DNA of 64,000 nt from Flexivirga endophytica (GCF_014640635.1 NZ_BMHI01000007.1:1-64000); one strand, 5' to 3'. Positions 7,993 through 16,925 are shown, counted from the stretch's first letter. Numbers and translations are program-made. The notes: generated from the sequence alone by a model not told the origin.

Positions 7993-9186
7993 TCAGGATC
8001 CATCGGTCCATCCCTTCGGTGCGAGCGACTCCAAGATCTCCGCCGTCACCGGATTCACGGCTTCGTCCGGCTCGATGTAGTGCTCCTTGGTGATCTTGGT
8101 CGAGGAATGACCAAGCATCTCCGCGGCCAGATCGGCGCCCCCAGCGCGGTCGATCACTGTCGCCACCCTTCGCCTGAACGAATGCGGTGTGACTCCTTCG
8201 ATCCCAGCCTCCTCCATGACAGCTCGGAGACGGCGACGGACGTTGTTGGTCGTCAGTGGCGTCTTGTTGCGCGTGAAGAAGATCAGGTGCTCAGGATCCT
8301 CGGGTCCGATCTTGGCCAGGCGCGCACGCAGCACCTCAGCCGTGAACGTTGGCACCGACACCGTCCTGGTCGATTTCTGTGTCTTGGGATGGGGCTGCCT
8401 CTGGGTTGGCTTGCCGGCCGGCGACACGATCGTCCCCGAGATCCGCACCGTCGCGGGCGTGCTGGTCACATCGACATCGCACTTGCGGATCGCGAGCTCC
8501 TCGCCGATACGTGCCGACGTTCCGAGCATGACTTCGATGATCTGCTCCAACTGTCCGTCGGGTGGCGGTCCTGAGATGCCCGGGCCTCGACGCCAGCCAC
8601 GCACTGCCGACCGGATCGCTTCCACCTGGCCTGCCGTGAGTGCGGTGGCTTGCGACGGCGGCTTGTGGAGCCGAGATGTGTCCCGAACGGGGTTCTTCGG
8701 GAGCGCGTCGTAACGCATGGCGAGGCCAAGCGCCAGGCTGAGGACGGTTCGCGCCTGCTTGGCGGTGCTGTAACTCTTGTTGATGGCCAACCCCTTGAGG
8801 AAGCGGTCGACCTTGCTCACGGTGATCTCCCGCAGCGCGTATCCCTCGAACGCCGGCATCACCAGTTGTCGCATGTTTCGCTCATACAGGGCCCTCGTGC
8901 TCTCGGCGAGCTTCGCCTCCAAGTCGAGGTCGGCAAGCCAGACGTCCACCAGCGCGGTGAAAGAACTGTCCGGCGACAACTCCCCACTCGACCGGTACGA
9001 CATCCGTTCGGCCAGCACCTGCTTCAGATTGCGCTCGGCCTCGCGCTTGGTCGCTCCCGTCGCCGAGACGCGGCGGACCTTGCCGTCGTCGTCGCGATAC
9101 CGAGTGCGGGCACGGACCTGCCCGCCCGTGGCCTTGATGAACGAGACGTCCCCGAACGTGCCGATCGGCGTCCTGGGCCTAGCCAC
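7993..9186 (-). CDS. Tyrosine-type site-specific integrase
   Basis: The 397-residue protein starts at the ATG at 9186. An N-terminal arm-binding/SAM-like region is followed by a core-binding domain and the catalytic domain (about 190-390). The catalytic residues are visible in order: Arg in GTSARIGEELAI, HxxRR in TPHSFRRRVATV, His in LGHSSTKIT, and the nucleophile Tyr in EHYIEP. Phage and ICE integrases of this type insert into tRNA 3' ends. The gene reads away from tRNA-Met and follows the excisionase gene by six bases, so the two are probably one operon. Confidence 0.9.
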   Translation of the reverse strand: MARPRTPIGTFGDVSFIKATGGQVRARTRYRDDDGKVRRVSATGATKREAERNLKQVLAERMSYRSSGELSPDSSFTALVDVWLADLDLEAKLAESTRALYERNMRQLVMPAFEGYALREITVSKVDRFLKGLAINKSYSTAKQARTVLSLALGLAMRYDALPKNPVRDTSRLHKPPSQATALTAGQVEAIRSAVRGWRRGPGISGPPPDGQLEQIIEVMLGTSARIGEELAIRKCDVDVTSTPATVRISGTIVSPAGKPTQRQPHPKTQKSTRTVSVPTFTAEVLRARLAKIGPEDPEHLIFFTRNKTPLTTNNVRRRLRAVMEEAGIEGVTPHSFRRRVATVIDRAGGADLAAEMLGHSSTKITKEHYIEPDEAVNPVTAEILESLAPKGWTDGS

Positions 9187-9192
9187 GACGAC

Positions 9193-9423
9193 TCACCTCC
9201 CGTCGAGCGAGTGCCCCGGCTCTTGCTCCCGTTGGGTCGCCAGCCAGGCGTGGACGTCGCTCACGAAGTAGCGGAGCTGGCGCCCCACGTGAACGGCACA
9301 CGGACCGCGTCCAGCCAGACGCCAGTCGTAGAGAGTCCTGACCGGAACGTCGAGATAATCCGACAGGTCCTCGATGCTCATCAGCGGTTCCAGTCCGCCG
9401 ATCGTCGTCTCTGAGGTCTTCAT
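9193..9423 (-). CDS. Excisionase-like helix-turn-helix protein
   Basis: The start preferred is the ATG at 9423 (MKTSETTIGGLEPLMSIEDL); an in-frame ATG at 9462 would add 13 residues. The core, SIEDLSDYLDVPVRTLYDWR, followed by GRQLRYFVSDVHAWL, is the MerR-like HTH_17 fold of excisionases and directionality factors. It lies directly upstream of the integrase, as usual for xis-int pairs. It would bend the attachment DNA during excision. Confidence 0.8.
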   Translation of the reverse strand: MKTSETTIGGLEPLMSIEDLSDYLDVPVRTLYDWRLAGRGPCAVHVGRQLRYFVSDVHAWLATQREQEPGHSLDGR

Positions 9424-9515
9424 ACTGGGTAGGTGCGCCGCTGCGACCGCACTCCCCAGCACCAGACGCGCTGGCTCCGTAGCCGGCGTGAGGAGCGACC
9501 TCGATGCGGGTTCCT

Positions 9516-9533
9516 GGACCGAGTTTTCGGTCC
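9516..9533. repeat. Short perfect hairpin upstream of the excisionase gene
   Basis: GGACCGA and TCGGTCC flank a GTTT loop. It lies between the tRNA and the excisionase start and could be a recombinase or regulator binding site. No other evidence supports this. Confidence 0.35.
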
Positions 9534-9566
9534 GTAAGTGGTACCTGGTTCAAATCCTCAAATGCT

Positions 9567-9600
9567 TTCAGGCTCGGAATCCGTGGATTCCGAGCCTGAA
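9567..9600. terminator. Perfect 34-bp palindrome just 3' of tRNA-Met
   Basis: Two 16-base arms (9567-9582 and 9585-9600) are exact inverted copies around a two-base GT centre. It begins five bases after the tRNA 3' end on the minus strand and is followed there by AGCATTTG, so it is the likely tRNA terminator. It could also be a recombinase site because it lies at the element boundary. Confidence 0.65.
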
Positions 9601-9605
9601 CTTTG

Positions 9606-9679
9606 TAGCGGGGGCAGGATTTGAACCTGCGACCTCCGGGTTATGAGCCCGGCGAGCTACCGAACTGCTCCACCCCGCG
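9606..9679 (-). tRNA. Initiator tRNA-Met (CAT anticodon)
   Basis: The minus strand gives a full cloverleaf of 74 bases without encoded CCA. The anticodon loop is CTCATAA, and three G-C pairs in the anticodon stem (CGGG/CCCG) mark initiators. The T loop is GGTTCAAATCC. The first base of the acceptor stem is unpaired (C1 opposite U72), another initiator feature. It probably served as the insertion site for the adjacent integrase, which lies on its 3' side. Confidence 0.93.
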
Positions 9680-9817
9680 TCGGTGAACCCAACACTACGC
9701 GACGGTGGCCGGAGCGCCAAATCGGCGCCCGGTGATCTCGATCAGCATGCCGACGGGCATGCCAGACACGCGCCATACAACGCGATCGGCATATTGCGCG
9801 GGCGCGACGCCGGTGGC

Positions 9818-12800
9818 TTACTTGCTCGTCGACTTCGGTGCGGGTGAGGACGAGGAGGTGCCGCCCTGTGCCTCGATCGCCTTCTTGATCGCGGCCTTCA
9901 ACTTCTTCTGGTCCTCGCCGTATGCCGCGAAGTCACCCTTCTTCAGGTCCTTCTCGCCCTGCGCGTACCACTTGTTCGCGTCCTCGAGCGCCTGCTTGAC
10001 CTCGGCGTTGCTGGTCTTGGAGGACTTGGACGGCGTGGACGACTTCGAGTCCGACGAGGACGGTGACGGCTTCGTCGACGGTGGCGGAGACTGGCCCGAA
10101 TCTCCTGCGCTGGCACCGGAATCGCCGCCGAACAGCTCGTTGAGCGCTCCGTCCAGGGTGGTGTCCCAGGCCAGCTTGTCGCCGAACCCGACGACGACCG
10201 CCTTCAGCAACGGGAACGACGTCGTGCCCGCCGCCTTGACGTAGATCGGCTCGACATACAGCAGACCACCACCGACCGGCAGGGTGAGCAGATTGCCCTC
10301 CTGCACCTCGGAACCGACCTGCTTGTTGTAGGTCAGGAACTGCGCCAGCGTCTGCTTCGTGGTGGGTGAGACCGCTTGGGAGGAGTTGATGTCGTTCTGG
10401 AACTGCCCCGGGCCCTTGACCGTGACGTTACGTGGCATCTCCAGGATGCGGAACGTGCCATAGCCGGCGCTCTTCTTGCCCGGCGTGGATCCGGCGTCCG
10501 CGTCGACCGTCATGAACGCCGCGAGGTTCTGCCGGTCACCGGTCGGGATGAAGGTCGAGGTCAGCGAGAACGTCGGCGACTTCTGATCCGGCATCGCCAC
10601 CGACAGGTAGTAGGGCGGCTGCTGCTCGCGGTTGCCGCGCGCCGGATCGGTCGGGATCTGCCACTGGTCGTTGCCCTGGAAGAACTGGCCCGCGTCCGTG
10701 ACGTGATATTTGGTGAGCAGCTCACGCTGCACCTTGAAGAGGTCCTCCGGGTAGCGCAGATGCGACATCAGCCCGGCCGGGATCTTCGACATCGACTTCA
10801 CCGTGCCGGGGAACGCACTCATCCACGCCTTCAGCACCGGGTCCTTCTTGTCCCAGGAGTACATCGTCACCTCGCCGGTGTAGGCGTCGACCGTCGCCTT
10901 GACCGAGTTGCGGATGTAGTTGACGCGCCCACCCGCGAGGTTGCGCAGGTTGTTCGAGGACGTCGTCAGCGCGTCCTCGGTGGCGTTGCCGAGTGACTGC
11001 AACTGGGAGTTGGGGTAGTGCGCGGACGTCGTGTAACCGTCGACCACCCATTGCACGTGACCGTCCTCGACCACCGGGTAAGGGTCGCCGTCGACGGTCA
11101 GCCACGGAGCGACCTTCTTGACCCGGTCGACCGGGTTGCGGGTGTCCAGGATGCGCGAGTCGGAGTTGATCGACCCGGTGAACAGGAAGTTGAGGTCGTG
11201 ATATTTCATCGCGTAGGCGACCTTGCGGTTCAACGAGCCGACGCCCACGCCACCGTTGCCGGAGTAGGTGGTGCGTTGCTCCCCACCGGAGGACGTGCGC
11301 GGATAGTCCAACTCGCGCTTCGGGCCGTTCGCGGTGCCACCGACGATCGAGAAGCGCGGTGAGGACTCGCCGAAGTAGATGCGCGGCTCGAAGTCGCCCA
11401 GCTTCCCGACGGGCGGGATGTCGGACTCCATGAAGACCGGCTGGCCGTCCTCGGTCCGCTCGTTGCCGTATGCCGCCACGACACCGAACCCGTGCGTGTA
11501 GACCGTGTGGTCGTTGACCCAATTGCGTTGGGAATCGGGCACACCCGACAGGTCGATCTCGCGGACACCGACCACGGTGTCCTCGGTGTTGCCGTCGATC
11601 TTGTAGCGGTCGACGTCCAGCGTGTTGCCGAACTGGTAGTAGTTGCGCTGTCCCTGCAACTGCCGGAAGGTCGGCGACACGATCGACGGGTCGACCAGCC
11701 GGATGCCGGGCACCGTCTCGGCATCCTGCGCGAGCTGGCCCGCGCCGGTCTTCTTGGTCGGCGTGTAGGACTTCACCTTCACCTTGTCGAGGCCGTATGC
11801 CGCCTTGGTCGCCTTGATGTTCTGGGAGATGTATGGCGTCTGCAGCGACTGCTCCGTCGGGCGCACCTTGAAGCGCTGCACGAGTGCCGGATAGATCGCG
11901 CCCAGCACCACGGCACAGACGATCAGCAGCACCAGGCCGACGACCGGCAGCCGCCACGTGCGGGTCCAGATCGTCGCGACGAACAGCGCCGCACAGATCA
12001 CGGCTGCTCCGGCGAGCATCGCCTTCGCCGGCAACACTGCGTGCTGGGCGGTGTAGTCGATGCCGGTGAAGAGCGAGTTGTCCGTCGCGGTCAGGTCGTA
12101 GCGGCCCAGCCAGTAGGCCACCGCGCGCACCAGCACCAACGCCGCCAGCAACAGCGACAAGTGGATGCGTGCGGAGCCAGTGGTGTGAACGCCCTTGTCG
12201 CGCAACGCGATCCCGCCATACAGGTAGTGCATGACGACCGCTGCGATGAGCGACAGGATCAGCGCCATGGTGAGGAACCCGATGACGACCTGCAGCCAGG
12301 GCAGCGTGAAGACGTAGAAGCCGATGTCCTTGTGGAACTCCGGGTCCTCGGCACCGAAGCTCTGCCGGTTGAGCCACAGCAGCGCGACCTTCCACTGCCC
12401 GATCGCCGCCGACCCGGTGAAGAGGGCGAAGACCGCCGGCACCAGCCAGAAGGCGGCCCGCCGGAACGGCTCGATCGCCTCTCGGTAACGGTCCATCGTG
12501 TCGAGCTCCGCGGTGACCGGCGCATAGATCGGCCGCTGCCGATAGGCGAGCCACATGCTGACCCAGATCAACCCGCCGGCCAACAGGGCGCCACCGACGA
12601 ACATCGTCGCCTTGGTGAGGTATTCGGTCCGGAAGACCGACGAATAACCGATGCTGGCGAACCACAACTGGTTGGTCCACACGTTGGCCCAGACCTGGGC
12701 CAGGACCAGCAGAGCAATGATCGCGCCCGCGACGATGACCACCCGGCGCGCGCCGATAGGTCCGAAGCGGCGCACCGTGCGCACCCGGTCGTCGTGCTCG

Positions 12801-12847
12801 TCGCCGGTGGGCTCATCCGAAGAAGTCAACGTGGGCCTCGTGTCCAA
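9818..12847 (-). CDS. UPF0182 family large membrane protein
   Basis: The 1009-residue length matches the family, conserved across actinobacteria (Rv3193c type). Residues 1-330 contain about seven membrane helices, for example VVIVAGAIIALLVLAQVWA and LPVVGLVLLIVCAVVLGA. The rest is a large extracytoplasmic domain with conserved segments such as YGNERTEDGQPVFMESDIPP and RNLAGGRVNYIRNSVKATVD. The C-terminus has a low-complexity serine/proline/lysine stretch and a short helical tail. Biochemical function is unknown. The start used is a TTG at 12847; another TTG lies at 12829, so the N-terminus is uncertain. It is divergent from the PPA1309-type gene. Confidence 0.9.
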   Translation of the reverse strand: MDTRPTLTSSDEPTGDEHDDRVRTVRRFGPIGARRVVIVAGAIIALLVLAQVWANVWTNQLWFASIGYSSVFRTEYLTKATMFVGGALLAGGLIWVSMWLAYRQRPIYAPVTAELDTMDRYREAIEPFRRAAFWLVPAVFALFTGSAAIGQWKVALLWLNRQSFGAEDPEFHKDIGFYVFTLPWLQVVIGFLTMALILSLIAAVVMHYLYGGIALRDKGVHTTGSARIHLSLLLAALVLVRAVAYWLGRYDLTATDNSLFTGIDYTAQHAVLPAKAMLAGAAVICAALFVATIWTRTWRLPVVGLVLLIVCAVVLGAIYPALVQRFKVRPTEQSLQTPYISQNIKATKAAYGLDKVKVKSYTPTKKTGAGQLAQDAETVPGIRLVDPSIVSPTFRQLQGQRNYYQFGNTLDVDRYKIDGNTEDTVVGVREIDLSGVPDSQRNWVNDHTVYTHGFGVVAAYGNERTEDGQPVFMESDIPPVGKLGDFEPRIYFGESSPRFSIVGGTANGPKRELDYPRTSSGGEQRTTYSGNGGVGVGSLNRKVAYAMKYHDLNFLFTGSINSDSRILDTRNPVDRVKKVAPWLTVDGDPYPVVEDGHVQWVVDGYTTSAHYPNSQLQSLGNATEDALTTSSNNLRNLAGGRVNYIRNSVKATVDAYTGEVTMYSWDKKDPVLKAWMSAFPGTVKSMSKIPAGLMSHLRYPEDLFKVQRELLTKYHVTDAGQFFQGNDQWQIPTDPARGNREQQPPYYLSVAMPDQKSPTFSLTSTFIPTGDRQNLAAFMTVDADAGSTPGKKSAGYGTFRILEMPRNVTVKGPGQFQNDINSSQAVSPTTKQTLAQFLTYNKQVGSEVQEGNLLTLPVGGGLLYVEPIYVKAAGTTSFPLLKAVVVGFGDKLAWDTTLDGALNELFGGDSGASAGDSGQSPPPSTKPSPSSSDSKSSTPSKSSKTSNAEVKQALEDANKWYAQGEKDLKKGDFAAYGEDQKKLKAAIKKAIEAQGGTSSSSPAPKSTSK

Positions 12848-12950
12848 AGGTGCCGGTGGTGTGCCAGGTACTGAAGGACAAACCTAACCCGTGCTCCTAT
12901 GAACGGCCCCGGGCACCGTGGGAATCGAGATGGTGCGGCAACATTGCAGT

Positions 12951-13496
12951 ATGCCGTCCGACGACTCCGCTCCCCTCGCCAAGCAGGTCCTCAGTCCGCT
13001 GGCCGAGTGTGCCCTGGACACCGAGCGCCACGTCGCGTCCGCCGGGTGGGACCAGTCCCCCCGCCTCTTCGCGATCGCGCGCAACTCCGATCTGCTGGCC
13101 CGTGAGCCCGGCCTGGCCGGGCAACTGCGCGGCGCCGACCCCTCGGCATACAGCACGGTCGAGCAGGAGGGTCTGCCGCAGACGTCCAACATCGAGAGCC
13201 TGCTGCGGCAGCTGGCCTGGCCGGCCGAGGTCGACGGTGTCGCCCTGGCCCTCGAGCGGATCGTCGTGCCGCCCGAGGCAGAGCGGGACCTGCCGGAGAA
13301 CCCCGAGGCCGCCGCCGAGGCGCTGGCCGCCCACCCGGATCGCGCCGACGTCCGACTGCTGGTCGCGGTCCTGCGCGACGGTGAGTCGATCTGCCTGCTG
13401 CGCCAGCGCGCGCACGACACGGACGACAAGGTCGCCGTCGGGAAGGACATCGCTCCCGGACTCGTGCACGCCTTGCAGGTCACTCTCGACGACTGA
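12951..13496 (+). CDS. PPA1309 family protein
   Basis: The start preferred is the ATG at 12951 (MPSDDSAPLAKQVLSPLAEC); in-frame starts at 12918 and 12930 are possible. The 181-residue protein matches the actinobacterial PPA1309 family in length and in WDQSPRLFAIARNSDLLARE and VRLLVAVLRDGESICLLRQR. It is soluble, without signal or membrane segments. The family is regularly located between UPF0182 and the PDZ protease, as here. Its function is not established. Confidence 0.8.
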   Translation: MPSDDSAPLAKQVLSPLAECALDTERHVASAGWDQSPRLFAIARNSDLLAREPGLAGQLRGADPSAYSTVEQEGLPQTSNIESLLRQLAWPAEVDGVALALERIVVPPEAERDLPENPEAAAEALAAHPDRADVRLLVAVLRDGESICLLRQRAHDTDDKVAVGKDIAPGLVHALQVTLDD

Positions 13497-13533
13497 ACCG
13501 ACGCACGTCATACGCCGAGAGGACAGGCAATGA

Positions 13534-13587
13534 CCGAGGGGACAGGGAAAACCGCCCGAATTCGGCCTGTTTTCCCTGTCCTCTCGG
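13534..13587. terminator. Bidirectional terminator between PPA1309 and PDZ-protease genes
   Basis: Nineteen-base arms at 13534-13552 and 13569-13587 pair with only one G-T mismatch, each carrying an A or T run next to the loop. The genes on both sides converge here. Extra copies of the CCGAGAGGACA word lie outside on both sides, at about 13516 and 13598. Confidence 0.75.
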
Positions 13588-13623
13588 CAAACGGGTGTCC
13601 TCTCGGCGAGGAGGGTGTCCGGC

Positions 13624-14745
13624 TCAGCCGCAGCCGGTGAAGCCGGTGGTCCTGCCCGCGGCGATCTGCTTGAGCGCGCCGATCGCGTCCTGCACGTTGT
13701 CGATCCTGATCACCGTGAGCCCGTCGGGTTCGTGCCCCTTGGCCTCGGAGCAGTCGCTCTTGGGTGCCAGGAAGAACTTCGCGCCGGACCGCTCGGCACC
13801 GAGCATCTTCTGTCGGATGCCGCCGATCGGCCCGACCGAGCCGTCCTCGCTCATCGTGCCCGTGCCCGCGACCTTGTGGCCACCCGTGAGCGCTCCAGGG
13901 GTGAGCAGGTCGTAGATCGCCAGGGTGAACATCGTGCCCGCGGACGGCCCGCCGACGTCGCCCGCGTTGACCTTCACCTCGTAGGGAAACTTGTATGCCG
14001 GCGTGATCGCGATGCCGAAGACCGCATGGCCGTCCTCGCCCGCGCTCGTCGGCACCTTCAGGTGCATCGTCTTCGTGCCGCGTTTGACGGTGACCGGGAC
14101 CGTGGTGCCCGCCTTCACCTTGTGCATCACGGTGGAGACCGACTCCAGGGTGGACACCTTCTTGCCGTTCAGCTCGACCAGCACGTCCTTGACCTCGAGC
14201 TTGCCCGTGGCGGCCGCGCCCTTCTGCAGCTGCGCCACCCGGATCGTCTCGGGCACCGTGACGCCGGCGGCACGCATCGCCACCACCTCGGCGGTCTGCT
14301 GCGAGTTGGTCATCTCGGCAGTGCTCTGCTGCTCGACCTGCTTGGAGGTGATGCCCTTGGGGAACCACATCTCCTCGGGGTAGATCTCGGCGTCGTCGTC
14401 GATGTACTTCGCCTTCAGCCACTCCATGACGCTCACCGGGTATTGCGGCCCGCCGGCGATCGACACCGTGGTGAAGTCGAGCGCCCCGGACGTCGGGTAG
14501 GTCTTGGCTCCCTTGACCTCGATCACCGGCTTGCCGGACTTCTCACCCAGCGTGTTGGTGACCGGACCCGGCCGCATGATCACCTTCGGCACGTGGATCA
14601 GGTTGAGCGCGGCGATCGCGATGACCACCACCAGCGCCAGCACCAGGAGCCCCGTGTTGCGGCGGCTGAGCCTGCCCCCTGAGATGTTGTTCCCCCCGGC
14701 CTGCGCCCCGCCCGTCGGCTTGCCGTGTTCGTCCACACTCGTCAT
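13624..14745 (-). CDS. PDZ-domain, Lon-like (S16) membrane-anchored serine protease
   Basis: The start chosen is the ATG at 14745 (MTSVDEHGKPTGGAQ), six bases after the moaE stop. Residues 35-55 form one membrane helix (LLVLALVVVIAIAALNLI). A PDZ domain lies at about 150-230 (LEVKDVLVELNGKKVSTLES). The C-terminal S16 domain has the catalytic serine in GGPSAGTMFTLAIYD (about 268) and the lysine in GSVGPIGGIRQKML (about 311), giving the Ser-Lys dyad. The protein equals the YlbL/Rv3194c family in length. The active site faces the outside, so it probably acts on envelope or secreted proteins. Confidence 0.9.
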   Translation of the reverse strand: MTSVDEHGKPTGGAQAGGNNISGGRLSRRNTGLLVLALVVVIAIAALNLIHVPKVIMRPGPVTNTLGEKSGKPVIEVKGAKTYPTSGALDFTTVSIAGGPQYPVSVMEWLKAKYIDDDAEIYPEEMWFPKGITSKQVEQQSTAEMTNSQQTAEVVAMRAAGVTVPETIRVAQLQKGAAATGKLEVKDVLVELNGKKVSTLESVSTVMHKVKAGTTVPVTVKRGTKTMHLKVPTSAGEDGHAVFGIAITPAYKFPYEVKVNAGDVGGPSAGTMFTLAIYDLLTPGALTGGHKVAGTGTMSEDGSVGPIGGIRQKMLGAERSGAKFFLAPKSDCSEAKGHEPDGLTVIRIDNVQDAIGALKQIAAGRTTGFTGCG

Positions 14746-14749
14746 CGAT

Positions 14750-15178
14750 CTACAGTCCGACCCATTCGTCACTTCCGTCGCGGAACACCTGGTGCTTCCA
14801 GATCGGCACCTGTGCTTTGAGGGTGTCGATCATCTCCTTGCAAACTGTGAGCGCCGCACCCCGGTGCGGAGCGCTGACCGCGACCACGACCGCAGTGTCG
14901 CCGATAGCCAGACGACCGGTCCGGTGCACGGCCGCGAGCGCGGTGATCTCGTCGGTCAGCACCGACTCGGCGACCTCGCGCAGCGTGTCGACCGCGCTCG
15001 GGTGTGCCGAATAGTCCAACAGTTCAACGGCTTTGGCGTGGTCCTGCTGTCGGACCGTCCCCACGAACAGCGCAACACCCCCGGCTGCCGGGTCGCTGAC
15101 GGCGGCGAGCGCCTCGTCCACCGTCAGCGGGGTGTCCCGCAGATCGACAAGACGCACCCGCGGGTCTGGCACCGTCAT
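14750..15178 (-). CDS. moaE: Molybdopterin synthase catalytic subunit MoaE
   Basis: The 142-residue protein shows the MoaE core: GGVALFVGTVRQQDHAKAV, ALAAVHRTGRLAIGDTAVVV, APHRGAALTVCKEMIDTLK, and the C-terminal signature VPIWKHQVFRDGSDEWVG. The lysines near the C-terminus form the active site, where sulfur from thiocarboxylated MoaD is inserted into precursor Z to make molybdopterin. Other molybdenum cofactor genes are not nearby except moeZ at 52135. It is tightly linked to the downstream PDZ protease gene, probably as one transcript. Confidence 0.93.
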   Translation of the reverse strand: MTVPDPRVRLVDLRDTPLTVDEALAAVSDPAAGGVALFVGTVRQQDHAKAVELLDYSAHPSAVDTLREVAESVLTDEITALAAVHRTGRLAIGDTAVVVAVSAPHRGAALTVCKEMIDTLKAQVPIWKHQVFRDGSDEWVGL

Positions 15179-15422
15179 ACGCCGTCCTCCTGATTCTGCT
15201 GCGAGCGAACACCTGCCGGGCAGCGGAACGCCACCGGCCTGTTCGTGGTTGTCTAGTGGAGAGCCTATTCACTGCGTTCGGCGCGCATTCGCCGCGTGCC
15301 TCATCCGGGCATCCGGCAAGGAGGCGTGTTCCGCGTGGCAGGGCGTCAGCAAGCTGCCGCCGTGCCAACGCGGCCCAAGCTCGCTGTGCTGGTTCCGAAT
15401 GGACTTCGAGGACGGAGAAGAG

Positions 15423-16925
15423 ATGTCTGACTACCCACCCGAGCGCCCCGACGACGACTTCGGGGACGAGGAGCCACAGCAGCCCGACCTGTCGGAGCTG
15501 TTGCGGTCGATCCTCGGCGGGGACTCCGACAACGACCAGCTCGCGGGTGCCCTCGAGCAGATGGGCGTCCAGGGCCTGAACCCACAGATGATGGAGGCCC
15601 TGCAGAGTCAGCTGCAGGCGATGATGTCGGGTCCGGTCGACGGCCCGGTCAACCTGGAGTTGGCAACCGACGTCGCCCGCAAGACCGTCTCCGCCGCCGG
15701 CGACAGCAGCGTGAGTTCCAGCACCGCACGCGACGTCGAGCAGGTCGTGCAGGTCGCCAACCTGTGGCTGGACGAGGTCACCGAGTTCGCGGCCGTCGGC
15801 CCGGCCAAGGCGCTCAGCCGCGCCGAGTGGGTGGAGCAGACGATGCCGATGTGGCGGCAGCTGGTAGAGCCCGTCGCAGGCGGGGTCAACGGCGCGATCG
15901 AGCGCGCGATGGGTGAGCAACTGCGTCGTCTCGACCCTCATCAGGCCGACGAGATGGGTCTGCCACCGGGCATCGACCCCTCGGCGATGATGGGCCAGAT
16001 GCAGCCGATGATGGCGCGGATGAGTGCCGGCATGTTCGGCGCGCAGATCGGTCAGGCCGTCGGTGCACTCGCCGGCGAGCTGGTCAGCGGCACCGAGGTC
16101 GGCCTCCCGCTCACCGACGGCGTCGTGATGCTGCCGGCCAACGTCAGGGACTTCGCCGAGGGGCTCGAGGTCGACGGTGGAGAGGTGCACCTCTACCTCG
16201 CCGTCCGCGAAGCCGCCCGCGCGCGGCTCTTCGCCTCCGTCGCGTGGCTGGGTCCGGCGTTGATCGCCGCCGTGCAGTCGTATGCCGGAGACATCTCCAT
16301 CGACACCGATGGCATCGAGCGTGCGGTGGCGGACGCCGACACGTCCGACCCGGCAGCGATGCAGGAGGCCCTGCAGGGGTCGCTCTTCAATGACGAGCCC
16401 TCCGAGGCGCAGCAGCGCGCCCTCGCCCACCTCGAGACGCTCCTGGCGCTGGTGGAGGGCTGGGTCGACGTCGTCGCCAACCAGGCCGCCGGCAAGCACC
16501 TGCCGCACACCGACCAGTTGTCGGAGGCGGTCCGCCGCCGCCGCGCGTCGGGCGGGCCGGCCGAGCGGCTCTTCGCCTCGCTGGTCGGCCTGGAGCTGCG
16601 TCCGCGCCGCTTGCGCGACGCTGCCCAGGTCTTCACCCAACTGGAGGAAGCACTCGGCGCCGCGGAGCGCGACGAGGCCTGGAAGCACCCCGACTTCGCA
16701 CCGACCACGGCCGACCTGGACGATCCCAGCGGCTATGTCCGGCGTCGCCAGTCACCCGAGGAGAGCGCGTCGCAGCCCGACGAGGTCGACGCCGCCCTCG
16801 AAGCCCTGCTGGCGCAGGGCACCGCGGAGCTGGACGCCGAGCGGGACGAGCCCGGTGAGGGCGGCGAGGGAAGCGAGGGAAGCGAGGGAAGCGACAACAA
16901 CGGCGACGGGGACGACAAGGCTTGA
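15423..16925 (+). CDS. DUF2342 zincin-like family protein
   Basis: The start chosen is the ATG at 15423 (MSDYPPERPDDDFGDEEPQQ), preceded by GGAG. The 500-residue protein matches the Rv3195-type family: SRAEWVEQTMPMWRQLVEPV, a glycine-rich helix MFGAQIGQAVGALAGELVSG, and EVHLYLAVREAARARLFAS. In the last segment one would look for a zinc-binding HExxH-like motif, but it reads REAAR here, so catalytic activity cannot be claimed. The C-terminus is an acidic Gly/Glu/Ser repeat rich tail. The 3' end overlaps the NUDIX start by four bases. Confidence 0.85.
   Translation: MSDYPPERPDDDFGDEEPQQPDLSELLRSILGGDSDNDQLAGALEQMGVQGLNPQMMEALQSQLQAMMSGPVDGPVNLELATDVARKTVSAAGDSSVSSSTARDVEQVVQVANLWLDEVTEFAAVGPAKALSRAEWVEQTMPMWRQLVEPVAGGVNGAIERAMGEQLRRLDPHQADEMGLPPGIDPSAMMGQMQPMMARMSAGMFGAQIGQAVGALAGELVSGTEVGLPLTDGVVMLPANVRDFAEGLEVDGGEVHLYLAVREAARARLFASVAWLGPALIAAVQSYAGDISIDTDGIERAVADADTSDPAAMQEALQGSLFNDEPSEAQQRALAHLETLLALVEGWVDVVANQAAGKHLPHTDQLSEAVRRRRASGGPAERLFASLVGLELRPRRLRDAAQVFTQLEEALGAAERDEAWKHPDFAPTTADLDDPSGYVRRRQSPEESASQPDEVDAALEALLAQGTAELDAERDEPGEGGEGSEGSEGSDNNGDGDDKA

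Larger units (their letters stand above)
2588..9605. mobile_element. Decayed integrative element (ICE/IME remnant) beside initiator tRNA-Met
   Basis: The right end is set by a tyrosine integrase and excisionase reading away from the 3' end of tRNA-Met (9606), the classic layout for tRNA-integrating elements. Inside lie a coupling-protein fragment, CoiA-like protein, SSB, DUF4913 protein, two hypothetical genes and a toxin-antitoxin pair, all common on actinobacterial conjugative elements. There is no relaxase, VirB4 or replication gene. The left limit at 2588 is a break point, not a proven attachment site; material further left may also be element cargo. Confidence 0.7.

Noticed and set aside
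11492-12874. 460-codon open frame opposite the UPF0182 gene
   Set aside because: Shadow of the minus-strand gene; no hydrophobic or motif structure of its own.
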